64,000 nucleotides of DNA from Prevotella sp. (GCA_017548275.1 JAFZAH010000040.1:1-64000), one strand, 5' to 3'. Positions 8,950 through 18,472 are shown, counted from the first letter of the stretch. Translations and numbers: made by a program. The notes: generated from the sequence alone by a model not told the origin.

Positions 8950-10164
8950 TTATGGAATTAGCAACGAACTGTCGCCATAACTGAGAAATCTGAAATCATG
9001 TGCCAGCGCGAAGTCATAGATTGTTCGCCAATCGCCATGGACGAATGCGCTCACCAGTAGGAGCAGTGTGCTCTGCGGTTGATGGAAATTGGTAACGAGC
9101 ATTTTCACTATTTTATAATCATATCCTGGTGCAATGATAATCTGTGTACTGGAGTGCAATACAGTCATCTGATGACGGCGCATATAAGAAAGTAACTCGC
9201 TCAAAGCCTCCATGGCGGTCAAATTGGTCTCGGTCTCGTAGGGTTCCCATTGCACCACATGTAATTCCTCCTCTTTAAGGTTTGGATTCTGACGCAATTT
9301 CACCCCCATGTAAAACAGACTTTCCAAAGTCCTGACACTGGTAGTTCCCACTGCTACCACTTGCGCCTGATGCTGAATGATACGCTCAATGACAGTTATC
9401 GGGACAGCGATATACTCTGTATGCATCGGGTGGTCACTTATCATTTCACTTTTCACCGGTTTGAAAGTACCTGCACCGACATGCAGAGTCAGTTCAGCCC
9501 TCTCAATCCCTTTCGCGTCAAGAGCAGCAAGCACATCCTTCGTAAAGTGGAGCCCGGCCGTCGGTGCCGCTACACTACCCTTGATTTTTGAATATACAGT
9601 CTGGTATGTCGTCTTGTCGCTTTCCTGTGTCTTTCTGTTGAGATATGGAGGTATTGGTAATTCTCCAGCCACGTCCAAAATCTCCGCAAAACTTACCGTA
9701 TTATCATCCCATGAAAATCGGATACGTTGACTGGTGCCATGCTCGCCCATTCTCTCGCACGATAGAGTCACTTGACGGTCAGCACACATAAACGATTCAG
9801 ACAAAACACCGTCTTTCCATTTTTTCATGTTTCCAACCAGACAAAGCCACTCACACTCCCCTCTGGCTTCAAACATGCGTTCATAGTCTGCGGGTGCATA
9901 AGGTTCCAAAAGAAAGACCTCAATGAGTGCACCTGTAGTTTTACGGAAGTGTAATCTCGCCTGAATGACTTTTGTGTTATTAAAAACCATCAACATGTCA
10001 GAAGACAGATAGTCTGGCAACCTGTAAAAGACATCCTCAAACACTTCGCCATGGCGATATACCAACAGTTTGGAATGGTCACGCTGCGCCAAAGGGAACT
10101 TTGCGATACGTTCGTCGGGCAACGGATAATTATAATCAGATATTCGTATTTGTTTGGTCTGCAT
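8950..10164 (-). CDS. queA: S-adenosylmethionine:tRNA ribosyltransferase-isomerase
   Basis: QueA transfers and isomerises the ribosyl group of AdoMet onto 7-aminomethyl-7-deazaguanine in tRNA, making epoxyqueuosine. The 404-residue sequence shows family landmarks: the start I-S-D-Y-N-Y-P-L-P-D-E-R-I-A, S-S-D-M-L-M-V-F-N-N-T-K-V-I, the A-A-P-T-A-G-L-H-F-T block, L-H-V-G-A-G-T-F-x-P-V and a C-terminal L-V-T-N-F-H-Q-P. It is longer than the roughly 340-350 residues of proteobacterial QueA, the extra length being an insertion in the middle. A second queuosine gene, queC, occurs at 37968-38624 but is not linked. The 57-base gap to the DUF2027/Smr gene allows cotranscription. Confidence 0.95.
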   Translation of the reverse strand: MQTKQIRISDYNYPLPDERIAKFPLAQRDHSKLLVYRHGEVFEDVFYRLPDYLSSDMLMVFNNTKVIQARLHFRKTTGALIEVFLLEPYAPADYERMFEARGECEWLCLVGNMKKWKDGVLSESFMCADRQVTLSCERMGEHGTSQRIRFSWDDNTVSFAEILDVAGELPIPPYLNRKTQESDKTTYQTVYSKIKGSVAAPTAGLHFTKDVLAALDAKGIERAELTLHVGAGTFKPVKSEMISDHPMHTEYIAVPITVIERIIQHQAQVVAVGTTSVRTLESLFYMGVKLRQNPNLKEEELHVVQWEPYETETNLTAMEALSELLSYMRRHQMTVLHSSTQIIIAPGYDYKIVKMLVTNFHQPQSTLLLLVSAFVHGDWRTIYDFALAHDFRFLSYGDSSLLIP

Positions 10165-10171
10165 TATTTTT

Positions 10172-10264
10172 AGAAGTTTAAGAAGTTAGGGAAGTTTAGG
10201 ACAATTGTGGAGTTCTTGAAGAAGTAAAGAACAATTATGGAGATATGTCATTACGCCCCCCCCC
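10172..10264. repeat. Short direct repeats and a C9 tract between queA and the PAP2 gene
   Basis: Three imperfect copies of a GAAGTTTA/GAAGTTAGG unit run from 10172 to 10200, and ACAATT(G/A)TGGAG occurs twice (10201-10212 and 10231-10242). A run of nine C residues follows at 10256-10264. Nothing here encodes a protein. It looks like a short intergenic repeat cassette, and the homopolymer may vary in length. Confidence 0.5.
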
Positions 10265-10287
10265 TCGGGATGGCTTGGGTGGGTTTC

Positions 10288-10983
10288 TTATATAATTCTT
10301 ACGAGCGCGATGATTATTCCTATAAAAACGCAAAGAAGAAGCAAAGTAATGGCTACGTCGATGTCTGCGAGACTATACCCGGTCTTCGTATATTGCGATG
10401 ATATGAAATTTTGTTTGGGTGAGATTCTTTTATAGACAAAGTGGTAGATAAAATAGACGGTAGAACCGACTATTGCCCCCCATGTCAACCCTGCAAGCAC
10501 ATCCGACGGGTAGTGCATGCCAAGGTAGAGACGGGTGAAGCAGTTAAACAATGACCATATCGTAACCAACCATGAAAAGATGCGGTGCCGGATAAGCAAC
10601 ATCATGAATACCGCCAAAGAAAACGTGTTGGAGGCATGAGCGGAAAAGAAACTGTAATCTGAAGCCGTCATTCCCGGAACAGTATCAATCAAATGGCCAT
10701 AAACAGGGTCATTGAGCGGCCGTATACGGGCAGCCATCGGTTTGACAATACCTTCAGCCATAATTTCCGACGCTAAGATGCAAACGACTGCAGCCCCGAC
10801 AGTCAATGCCACTTGCTGTGCCGTGTTATTTTTGACAACCACATATAAAAGTCCCGCATAGAATGGCAACCACATCCACCCGTTAGTGAGTGTGGAAATC
10901 AACCCGTCAAAAAATAGGGAATCACTGCCATTGAACAGCCCTAAAACCTGTCGGTCAATCTCATTAATGCTCTGCCAATCCAT
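10288..10983 (-). CDS. PAP2-family membrane phosphatase
   Basis: A 231-residue integral membrane protein with about six hydrophobic segments and the acid phosphatase/PAP2 triad: K-P-x-A-A-R-I-R-P (about 84-92), S-F-F-S-A-H (about 110-115) and R-L-Y-L-G-M-H-Y-P-S-D-V-L-A-G (about 151-165). The family removes phosphate from lipid phosphates such as phosphatidate, undecaprenyl pyrophosphate or lipid A precursors at the outer face of the inner membrane; the substrate cannot be told from the sequence. It begins ten bases after the batD/E stop and is probably the last gene of the Bat operon. Confidence 0.85.
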   Translation of the reverse strand: MDWQSINEIDRQVLGLFNGSDSLFFDGLISTLTNGWMWLPFYAGLLYVVVKNNTAQQVALTVGAAVVCILASEIMAEGIVKPMAARIRPLNDPVYGHLIDTVPGMTASDYSFFSAHASNTFSLAVFMMLLIRHRIFSWLVTIWSLFNCFTRLYLGMHYPSDVLAGLTWGAIVGSTVYFIYHFVYKRISPKQNFISSQYTKTGYSLADIDVAITLLLLCVFIGIIIALVRII

Positions 10984-10992
10984 CGGGTCAAC

Positions 10993-13566
10993 TTATATTT
11001 CCTCAATCTGACTGACTTGAATCCATCCTTCCCGACCGTCAGCCAAACTGACTGCCACCCAACCTTTAACAGATTTGTCAGTAATACCGACCTTCGTCCC
11101 TTCATGCAAGACAAAAGCAGATGCCCCGCTGTCGGCGGGAGTGCGTTTTACATTGACGGTCGGCGCTGTGATAATAGCAGCAGAGCGATTCTCGATGTTA
11201 TTCTTCTGATGATAAGCGAAGACATTTGCCAACACGAAGAAAATGACACATAGGGCACTGGCATAGAAACAGATTCTCCGTATCAGTGTCTTCGAATTGA
11301 ATAAGAAAATGAGAATCAGCACCAAGGCGGCAATCAAGGCTACAACTGCAGCGTATGCCCATCCGTCAACACTCGCCATATTGACAAGTGATTGATAGCC
11401 TGTGACAAAGAACATTTCCGAAGCAGGTGTTATCTTGTCGATGGTCTTAGACCTTGCAAACTGCAAGTTAAATCTGATGTCATCGTCTGCGGGTGACAAC
11501 ATAATGGCTCTCTCATAATTAAGGATGGCCTTCGTGATGTTCTCAGTACGGAAGTATGCATTGCCGAGATTATAATACAAGTCGGCGCTTACACCTTCTT
11601 TTAACAATTCCTCATAACCGATGATAGCCTGTTGGTAATTGCCTTTTTTGTACGCCTCGTCTGCCTGGTCTTTCGTCATGGCTGAAAGGGCTGAAGGTAA
11701 GATGAGAAGCATGAGGACAACGGAGAGAACCATAGTCCTCTTCGTTGATTTCTTTCCTGACTTTACATCATTTTCTATTTCGGTAATCGCGTTCATGGCC
11801 GTCTCAAATGTGGTGTTCATATTTCCGGCGGGATCGCCTGGAGCATACCGCTCAAACTCGCAGACGTCAAGTGATTCGATAAATTTAGACACAGTCTCAT
11901 CTTTCACGCCGACAGCCGACAGGCGTTCAGCGACATTATCACGTGACAGTTGCTCCACAGGTATGTTGAGTTTGTCGCCCACATATCCCCACAAGGCACG
12001 CAATACTTCGTCATAGAACAGGTCGTTCTTGCCTTCGTTCATCAGTTTTTCAGCCTGACGTAATCTGCGTTTAGCCACTTTGTTGGCCTGCTTTCCACGC
12101 ATTTTCACCTGATTGGCGTTCTCTATTGCTCTTCTGCGGAATGCCACCAACAAGATAATAAACAGCACAAGCGGTATAGCCAACCACAAGAAATATGACT
12201 TAGATAGGAAGAAGAAACCGTTGACCGGTGTAATGTTTGTGTTACCCGACTTGATAGTGCGAATATCGTTTTCCTTTGCTTCCTGATTGGCATCGCTGTC
12301 ATCCTCCCCGTCATTCTCTCCAGGCGTGACGGTGAGTGTCAATGGTTGTGACTTTACCGTTCTGTATTCATTTGCCGAGGTGTCATAATAGTTCAGTTCA
12401 ACCGGCGGAATGGTGTATTCGCCCTGATGATTAGGAATAATTAGGAAATCGTACACCATATTTCCTTCAACACCGTTGCTGGTAAGCCTCGTTTTGTCCG
12501 TCACCTTCGGGTCATATTTATCGAAATCTTTCGGTAAATCTAGCGTCGGTTGCTTTAACAGTTTCAGATTGCCCGTACCGCCTACGACCACGCGCACATT
12601 TACAGGCTCGCCGGCCTGTACTTCGGTTTTGTCGGGCTGTGCTGAAATATTGAATTTGCCTACGCCGCCAGAGAAATTTGCAGGTCTGTCAGGCAGCGGG
12701 TCAACATGAATCTTGATGCCTGGTGCCTCTATCTCCCGTTTCTCCTCGATGTATCCTGAACCACCATTGAGGAAAGCCTCGAAGGGGTCAACATTTCTGT
12801 TTTCATGAACGACCACCCCCTTAAAAGTGATGGGTGGTATTTCCAAATCACCGGTCATTTGCGGATACATAACGTATTGACACCAGGTGACACACTTATA
12901 ATTGCGTCCGTCAAGGCTTTCTACATGGAATGTCTTCTGTCGCGGCAATTCCACCTCCTGTGTGTGGAAACCGTTAAGTTCAGGCATCTTACCGTCAAGT
13001 TCGGTCAAATTGGCAAGAGTATATACTTTGTAAGTCAGCAGGATAGGTTCCTGCTCATGCACGCGGGTCTTGTTGGCACTGACTTTAATAAACAATTCTC
13101 TTCCTGAAGAAGCGGGCATGCTTTGTCTGGAACGCATTTCGTCTTCTTGATGGAATCGTGTCCCTTGATTGCTGGTATGTTGTTTCGAGCCGGTCACATT
13201 CACCCTGACAGACTCCGATGATAATTTCTTACCTCCCACATTGATATGTGCCGGGGGAATGGTAAATGTCCCGTTCTTCTCGGCCTGCAACATATAGGTG
13301 TAGGTGATGAACGCCGTGCTGTTGGCATGCCCATTGACAATGGTGTAACTCTGCTGCTGGGAAACGCTGGGGCCATATACTACCTCGAAAGCGTCAGGGA
13401 TATTGCCCAACTGCAGATTACCGTTCACATCGACGGTGTTGAGCGTGTATTCCAAACGGAACGTTTCTCCGACGGACACGTTTGAAGGCGCATGCACAGT
13501 CAGTTGTTGGGCATACGTCAATGTCCATCCTATGAGAAACAGCCATGTGTAAATATATCGTTTCAT
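10993..13566 (-). CDS. batD: BatD-BatE fusion protein (aerotolerance operon)
   Basis: The 857-residue protein begins with a signal peptide ending T-Y-A-Q. Residues about 20-430 form the BatD region of repeated beta domains (V-S-V-G-E-T-F-R-L-E-Y; V-Q-A-G-E-P-V-N-V-R-V). A membrane helix lies near 455-472, followed by a helical cytoplasmic segment. A second hydrophobic stretch (about 610-632) is followed by TPR repeats (A-D-L-Y-Y-N-L-G-N-A-Y-F-R), another helix near 750 and a C-terminal SH3-like domain (G-W-V-A-V-x-L-A-D-G-R-E-G-W-I). The second half matches BatE, so batD and batE are one gene here. The Bat proteins form a membrane-associated system linked to oxygen tolerance and stress in Bacteroides; the biochemical function is unsettled. 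Confidence 0.85.
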   Translation of the reverse strand: MKRYIYTWLFLIGWTLTYAQQLTVHAPSNVSVGETFRLEYTLNTVDVNGNLQLGNIPDAFEVVYGPSVSQQQSYTIVNGHANSTAFITYTYMLQAEKNGTFTIPPAHINVGGKKLSSESVRVNVTGSKQHTSNQGTRFHQEDEMRSRQSMPASSGRELFIKVSANKTRVHEQEPILLTYKVYTLANLTELDGKMPELNGFHTQEVELPRQKTFHVESLDGRNYKCVTWCQYVMYPQMTGDLEIPPITFKGVVVHENRNVDPFEAFLNGGSGYIEEKREIEAPGIKIHVDPLPDRPANFSGGVGKFNISAQPDKTEVQAGEPVNVRVVVGGTGNLKLLKQPTLDLPKDFDKYDPKVTDKTRLTSNGVEGNMVYDFLIIPNHQGEYTIPPVELNYYDTSANEYRTVKSQPLTLTVTPGENDGEDDSDANQEAKENDIRTIKSGNTNITPVNGFFFLSKSYFLWLAIPLVLFIILLVAFRRRAIENANQVKMRGKQANKVAKRRLRQAEKLMNEGKNDLFYDEVLRALWGYVGDKLNIPVEQLSRDNVAERLSAVGVKDETVSKFIESLDVCEFERYAPGDPAGNMNTTFETAMNAITEIENDVKSGKKSTKRTMVLSVVLMLLILPSALSAMTKDQADEAYKKGNYQQAIIGYEELLKEGVSADLYYNLGNAYFRTENITKAILNYERAIMLSPADDDIRFNLQFARSKTIDKITPASEMFFVTGYQSLVNMASVDGWAYAAVVALIAALVLILIFLFNSKTLIRRICFYASALCVIFFVLANVFAYHQKNNIENRSAAIITAPTVNVKRTPADSGASAFVLHEGTKVGITDKSVKGWVAVSLADGREGWIQVSQIEEI

Positions 13567-13587
13567 AATCTCTAAAGATTTTCTCCT

Positions 13588-15426
13588 TTACCAGTTCTTT
13601 TGCAGCCGTTTGCCAGAATTCATGCGAGCACCCTGTTGCAACTTTTGCTGAGTGTTTTTCTCAGCCTGTTCGGCCGCATTGAGCAACTGTGCCGCATTCT
13701 CCTTGCTCATCTGTCCCTCTTTGTTCTGGGGAGATTGTTGGTTGTCTTTCTTATCTTGGTTTTGCCGATTCTGGTCTTGTTTATCTTTATCTTGATTTTG
13801 TTGCTGCTGATTCTGCTTATCTTGGTCCTGCTTGTCCTTGTCTTGATTTTGGTTATCCTTATCTTGATTCCGCTTGTCTTGGTCTTGTTTATCTTGATTT
13901 TGTTTGTTCTGGTCTTGGTTCTTGTTGTCTTGCTGATTTTGATTCTGTTTGTTTTGCTGTTGCTGTTGTTGCTGTTTTTTGAGCAACTCCTGACATAGGG
14001 CGAGGTTATACCTTACCTCATCATCGTTGGGGTCATTTCTCAACGACTCTTTATAGGCCTCAATGGCAGGCTCATACTGCTCGCACGCCTGATATATCCA
14101 TCCGACATTCCGATAGGAACGTGCTTTTCTGTATGGGTTATCTTGAAATTCTGCAGACTGCACAAAGGTTTTTACAGTCGAGTCAACCATCTCCTTCTGA
14201 TTATCCATTGACTTGTCTGCTATCAAGTCCTGCATGAGTGTACAGGCGAAATTGTGCTTGGACACAGCGTTTGTATCAGAGGCGGAAAGGGCTTTTTGGT
14301 AATTGAGTTTCGCATCTGCGAATTGCTCGTTACGATACGCTTTGTTGCCCTTCCGAATATATGGTCTGTCAGGTTGAATGCCATCGCATGAACATAACAC
14401 GACAGTAAAGATGACAGACAGATGCAGCCATTTGAGTGATTTCCCTTTTCTTTCGAGAATACAAACATCAAGTATAAGCAGGAGCAAAACGATGATGGCA
14501 AATGCCTGGAACTGCTCATTATACTGGTTGTAATTTCTGACAGTCACCTCTCCTTTCTGCAGTTTACCGATTTCCTCATCGAGCATATCCATTGCAGCAG
14601 AGGTGTTATCCACATGGATATACTTACCGCCACCTGCGCTGGCTATTTCTTTGCACATGTCCTCATTGAGTTTGGTGATGACTGTCTCACCGGCATTATC
14701 TTTGAGATAACCTCCGCCAGCCACGGGTATGGGCGAACCTTTGGGAGAGCCAATACCCATTACATAAACCATGATGTTTTTCTCAAGTGCCTCTTTAGCA
14801 GCCTGCACGGCATCTGCCTCATGGTTTTCACCATCGGTAATGACGAAAATGGCCTTACCCACTTGTTCCTCCGGTGAGAAACTGTTTGATGCCACCCTGA
14901 TGGCCGATGCGATGTCGGTGCCTTGAGACATCATCATAGATGGAGAAATGCCCTGCATATACATTTTCGCAGAGACATAATCACTCGTAATAGGCAATTG
15001 CACATAAACATCGCCAGCAAAGACAATCAATCCAACTTTGTCGTCTTCAAAGTGATTAATCATGTTCTCCACAAGCAATTTGCTCTTGTCCAAACGCGAA
15101 GGTGCCACATCTTGGGCTAACATGGAGTTGCTGATGTCCATGGCAACGATGGCCTCTATGCCCTGCCTTTTCTCTGTACTTGACTTCTCGCCCATTTGTG
15201 GACGTGCCAACATGATGATGAGCAGAGCAAGAGCACCGTTCAGAATCCAAAATTTCACAGATGGTCTGATTGCCGACACGTTCTCCATCATATCTTTCAA
15301 CAGTGATGGTTCGCCAAACTTTTTCAGTTGACGCATTTTACGTGTAACAGCCACTTTTCTTATCAACCACATCAGCGGGATGATAAGTAAAAACCACAGA
15401 TATATAGGATCTTGAAATCTAATCAT
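13588..15426 (-). CDS. batB: BatB-BatC fusion protein with Q/N/D/K-rich tail
   Basis: The start is ATG 15426; a TTG lies two codons upstream. The N-terminal half has two membrane helices followed by a von Willebrand A domain with an intact MIDAS (D-I-S-N-S near residue 93) and a third helix near 310. After a lipobox-like V-L-C-S-C segment comes a TPR domain of the BatC type (K-A-Y-R-N-E-Q-F-A-D-A-K-L-N-Y-Q-K-A-L). A roughly 110-residue low-complexity stretch built from Q, N, D and K follows. BatB and BatC are therefore joined in one chain. The VWA domain probably faces the periplasm and binds a partner through a metal ion. It follows batA by 28 bases. Confidence 0.85.
   Translation of the reverse strand: MIRFQDPIYLWFLLIIPLMWLIRKVAVTRKMRQLKKFGEPSLLKDMMENVSAIRPSVKFWILNGALALLIIMLARPQMGEKSSTEKRQGIEAIVAMDISNSMLAQDVAPSRLDKSKLLVENMINHFEDDKVGLIVFAGDVYVQLPITSDYVSAKMYMQGISPSMMMSQGTDIASAIRVASNSFSPEEQVGKAIFVITDGENHEADAVQAAKEALEKNIMVYVMGIGSPKGSPIPVAGGGYLKDNAGETVITKLNEDMCKEIASAGGGKYIHVDNTSAAMDMLDEEIGKLQKGEVTVRNYNQYNEQFQAFAIIVLLLLILDVCILERKGKSLKWLHLSVIFTVVLCSCDGIQPDRPYIRKGNKAYRNEQFADAKLNYQKALSASDTNAVSKHNFACTLMQDLIADKSMDNQKEMVDSTVKTFVQSAEFQDNPYRKARSYRNVGWIYQACEQYEPAIEAYKESLRNDPNDDEVRYNLALCQELLKKQQQQQQQNKQNQNQQDNKNQDQNKQNQDKQDQDKRNQDKDNQNQDKDKQDQDKQNQQQQNQDKDKQDQNRQNQDKKDNQQSPQNKEGQMSKENAAQLLNAAEQAEKNTQQKLQQGARMNSGKRLQKNW
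13735..13978 (-). repeat. Low-complexity repeat tract encoding the Q/N/D/K-rich tail of BatB-BatC
   Basis: The DNA is a degenerate tandem array of short units (CTTGTC, TTGATT, TTTATC and similar on the plus strand) encoding Q-N-Q-D-K-x-type repeats. The translation stays in frame, so the tract belongs to the gene. Such arrays tend to expand and contract between strains. Confidence 0.7.
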
Positions 15427-15454
15427 TTCCAATCACATTTAAGTCATCGTCCAA

Positions 15455-16462
15455 TTATGGCACTCTGCGCAAAACGGTATTGCGCAAAAGTATCTCCAAC
15501 AATAAAGAGATAATAGCCACCCACACAAACGGCTGGTAATCATCATACCACACCGTAAATTTCGTTTCTTTGAATTTTGTCTTTTCTAACTGGTCAATGT
15601 CTTTATATATTTGTTTGAGTTCCGCATTGTTTGTCGCCCGATAGAAATTACCGTCAGTGGTCTTGGCGATCTCTTTCAAGGTCTTCTCATCCATCGTGCT
15701 CGACACAGGCTGATTATAGGTCTGTACCATTCCGCCGACGACCACTTGATTGGTAAAGAACTTCATGTCAGTGCCAACGCAAATGGTATAGACCCTGACA
15801 CCCATCTTCTTGGCTATCTCGGCGGCGGTGAGCGGCGATATCTCTCCACGGTTATTGCTGCCGTCGGTCAAGAGAATGACAATTTTACTTTTGGCTTTGC
15901 TGTCTTTCAAGCGGTTCACTGCATTCGCCAAACCCATTCCAATGGCTGTTCCGTCTTCAATGACACCCCTGGCCGCTATGTCGGTGTGGAGGTCGTTGAG
16001 TTGATTCAGCAGTGTGGCATGGTCTGTTGTCATGGGACATTTGGTAAACGACTCACCGGCGAAGACCGTCAGTCCTATATTATCGTCAGGACGGCCTGTA
16101 ACAAATTCCGCCGCCACACTTTTCGCAGCCTCAAGCCTGTTAGGACGCAAATCGGGCAGTTCCATACTTGTAGAAACGTCCATCGCCATCATAATATCTA
16201 TACCCTCTACAGTCCTCGTTCCTCTTGCATTATGTGTCTGTGGGCGGGCCAGTACCAATACGACCATTGTGAAAGTAAGTATGCGTAAAAGCATGGGCAG
16301 ATGCACAAGCCTGACCCTCCAACTTTTGGGCGCAAATTGGTATGCGTAAGTATCGCTCATACGCATAGTCGGCTCAGCCCTCCTTCTCTTGAGGAAATAC
16401 CATAACACGTATGGTATGATGAGCAGCAGCAGAAACAGATATCCTTTATTTGCGAATTCCAT
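15455..16462 (-). CDS. batA: BatA, von Willebrand A domain membrane protein
   Basis: The 335-residue protein starts at ATG 16462; a TTG nine bases upstream is less likely. It has an N-terminal membrane helix (Y-L-F-L-L-L-L-I-I-P-Y-V-L-W-Y-F), a second helix near 60-75, a VWA domain with MIDAS residues D-V-S-T-S and later T-D-G-S-N-N, and a C-terminal helix near 312-328. The topology with a large extracytoplasmic VWA domain is that of Bacteroides BatA. It is thought to act with BatB and the MoxR ATPase in an envelope complex. The gap to the upstream gene is 12 bases. Confidence 0.9.
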   Translation of the reverse strand: MEFANKGYLFLLLLIIPYVLWYFLKRRRAEPTMRMSDTYAYQFAPKSWRVRLVHLPMLLRILTFTMVVLVLARPQTHNARGTRTVEGIDIMMAMDVSTSMELPDLRPNRLEAAKSVAAEFVTGRPDDNIGLTVFAGESFTKCPMTTDHATLLNQLNDLHTDIAARGVIEDGTAIGMGLANAVNRLKDSKAKSKIVILLTDGSNNRGEISPLTAAEIAKKMGVRVYTICVGTDMKFFTNQVVVGGMVQTYNQPVSSTMDEKTLKEIAKTTDGNFYRATNNAELKQIYKDIDQLEKTKFKETKFTVWYDDYQPFVWVAIISLLLEILLRNTVLRRVP

Positions 16463-16474
16463 TGTCTTCAATCT

Positions 16475-17542
16475 TTAACCGAACAATTCAACAAGTTGCC
16501 ACACGATATATGCCAAAATGGCTACCGTGATAATCGACGCGACCCATATCACGGTGAGCAATATGTTGCGCGCCTTTTGTGAGCGTTTTTGTGTATCGCT
16601 GAGTTGTGATTGTACTTTTTCCACTTTTTCCACTTCGTCGTTTTTCGTCTCATTGATAAAGGCGACAGCATTAGCCAGATTGCGGTCATTCTCGTCAATC
16701 AGCGCAGAGAATTTCGCGAACTTCACCAAGTCGGCTGTTTCAAACAACTCTTTTAACTCCTCAACCTTTGTCTTGTCCTCTTCTTGCTGGAGTCTGTAGA
16801 TAATGTCTGAGGTGGTCATCTCCATGGCATTGATGCCGAAACGGTCAGAAAGATACGTACGCAAGGTGTCAGTGAGACGGGTATAATATTCCTTTTGGTT
16901 TTCAGCACCCGACATGCCTTCCGATTTAATCCGTTCTATTTCCTTCAATGCTTTCTGGTGAGGTGGTGTCCGCTTGATAAACATAATGCGCGAAAACACG
17001 GGTTTGTTATCATGCAACCTGACAATCAGATAGAAAAGTAACGGAGTCATAAGCAGCAACAACAACCCCATCCACACCATGTTTCTATAATCACTCCACT
17101 GGTAAGGGTTGTCTTGCACGTCTGCAGGTCCGGCAAATTTCTCGGGATGGGCAGTATCAACTGGCACGGTCAGCACTTTAAGAGCCAACTCCCTCGTCTT
17201 AAATTCATTGTTATCCACCAACACGGTCAATTCCGGGATGCGATATATACTGTCTTCAAAAGCAGTCAGCGTATATTGCCGCGTCAGTTCCAAACGGTCA
17301 TTGACGAAAGAGGTGTCCGTGTCTGACATTTTCAGGACCTCGACGCCAGGAGTTATCATTTGTCTGGGCTGAAAATCAGGCAAAATAGCGTTTTGCCCCT
17401 TGTTCATCGACACTTTTAGCGTCAGGTCTATCTGTTGGCCGATATACATCTCCATGGCTGATATCTCCGCTCTGACTGTCACATGAGCCATAGCAGACAA
17501 GTATATGCCACAAAGTAATGATATAAGCAACAATCGTTTCAT
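16475..17542 (-). CDS. Membrane protein of the Bat operon (BatD-like N-terminal domain)
   Basis: The start was placed at ATG 17542, where a signal peptide (MKRLLLISLLCGIYLSAMA) begins; an upstream start at 17572 would overlap the DUF58 gene. The 355-residue protein has an N-terminal beta domain resembling one BatD repeat (M-Y-I-G-Q-Q-I-D-L-T-L-K-V), a membrane helix near 160-180, a charged helical cytoplasmic segment containing Y-Y-T-R-L-T-D-T-L-R-x-Y-L-S-x-R-F and a second helix near 330-350. A protein of this layout regularly sits between the DUF58 gene and batA in Bacteroidetes. Function is unknown; an assembly or scaffold role is inferred from position. Confidence 0.75.
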   Translation of the reverse strand: MKRLLLISLLCGIYLSAMAHVTVRAEISAMEMYIGQQIDLTLKVSMNKGQNAILPDFQPRQMITPGVEVLKMSDTDTSFVNDRLELTRQYTLTAFEDSIYRIPELTVLVDNNEFKTRELALKVLTVPVDTAHPEKFAGPADVQDNPYQWSDYRNMVWMGLLLLLMTPLLFYLIVRLHDNKPVFSRIMFIKRTPPHQKALKEIERIKSEGMSGAENQKEYYTRLTDTLRTYLSDRFGINAMEMTTSDIIYRLQQEEDKTKVEELKELFETADLVKFAKFSALIDENDRNLANAVAFINETKNDEVEKVEKVQSQLSDTQKRSQKARNILLTVIWVASIITVAILAYIVWQLVELFG

Positions 17543-17555
17543 TTCCAATTCGTTT

Positions 17556-18425
17556 TCACGCCCTTTTATCAAAGAGCATCATCAGTTTTTTTACGTAATC
17601 CTCAGATGTGGCGACAGAGACGAAATCTACATTGCACCTGCTAAAGGTGTGTTTTAGTTCATTCTGACGCTGCATCCAATATGCGGTATGTGCCATCCGT
17701 AATTTTTTACTCGACGTGTCAATCAGCATTTCATGCCCGGTTTCTGCATCACGCACCTGCAGCAGCCCCACATTTGGCAACTCTTTGGCACGTTGGTCAT
17801 AAATCTGGATGGCGACGATATCATGCTTACGGTTGGAGATGTTCAATACATCGTAAAATGAAGAACGGACATAGAAATCGCTCAAGATAAATGCCGTGCA
17901 CTTGCGTTTCATCACTCTGGTGAGAAATTCAATGGCCATACCCACATCCGTCTTCAGACTTTGCGGATGGAAATCAAGCATTTCACGAATGATATGCAGA
18001 ATGTGTTTCCTTCCTTTTTTCGGCGGAATATATTTCTCTATTTTATCCGAAAAGAACACCACGCCGATTTTGTCATTATTCTGAATGGCACTGAATGCCA
18101 ATGTCGCTGCAATCTCAGTAGCCATGTCGCTTTTAGTCTGTTTGACCGTACCGAAATTCAACGAACCGCTGACATCCACCAGCAGCATAACGGTTAGTTC
18201 GCGCTCCTCCTCAAAGACTTTGACATATGGGTGATTAAATCGGGCTGTCACATTCCAGTCAATATCTCTGACGTCATCACCAAACTGGTATTCCCTGACC
18301 TCCGAAAACGCCATGCCACGTCCCTTGAATGCCGAATGATATTGTCCGGCAAAGATATTCCGACTAAGACCGCGCGTCTTAATCTCTATCTTTCTTACTT
18401 TCTTCAAGATATCGGAAGTATCCAT
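17556..18425 (-). CDS. DUF58 family protein of the Bat operon
   Basis: The 289-residue cytoplasmic protein has the DUF58 core R-G-M-A-F-S-E-V-R-E-Y-Q-F-G-D-D-V-R-D-I-D-W near residues 35-56. A degenerate VWA-like domain follows (L-L-V-D-V-S-G-S near 80-87, which keeps a D-x-S-x-S MIDAS). DUF58 proteins are almost always paired with MoxR ATPases, and here moxR is the gene directly upstream (47-base gap). They are inferred to be adaptors or substrates of the MoxR chaperone. Confidence 0.88.
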   Translation of the reverse strand: MDTSDILKKVRKIEIKTRGLSRNIFAGQYHSAFKGRGMAFSEVREYQFGDDVRDIDWNVTARFNHPYVKVFEEERELTVMLLVDVSGSLNFGTVKQTKSDMATEIAATLAFSAIQNNDKIGVVFFSDKIEKYIPPKKGRKHILHIIREMLDFHPQSLKTDVGMAIEFLTRVMKRKCTAFILSDFYVRSSFYDVLNISNRKHDIVAIQIYDQRAKELPNVGLLQVRDAETGHEMLIDTSSKKLRMAHTAYWMQRQNELKHTFSRCNVDFVSVATSEDYVKKLMMLFDKRA

Positions 18426-18472
18426 TATGTATCACTTAAATGAAACGGGATAAATATATGATGGACAATTGA

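Noticed and set aside
13735-13978. CRISPR-like array
   Set aside because: Units are short, degenerate, without unique spacers, and translate in frame as the polar tail of BatB-BatC.
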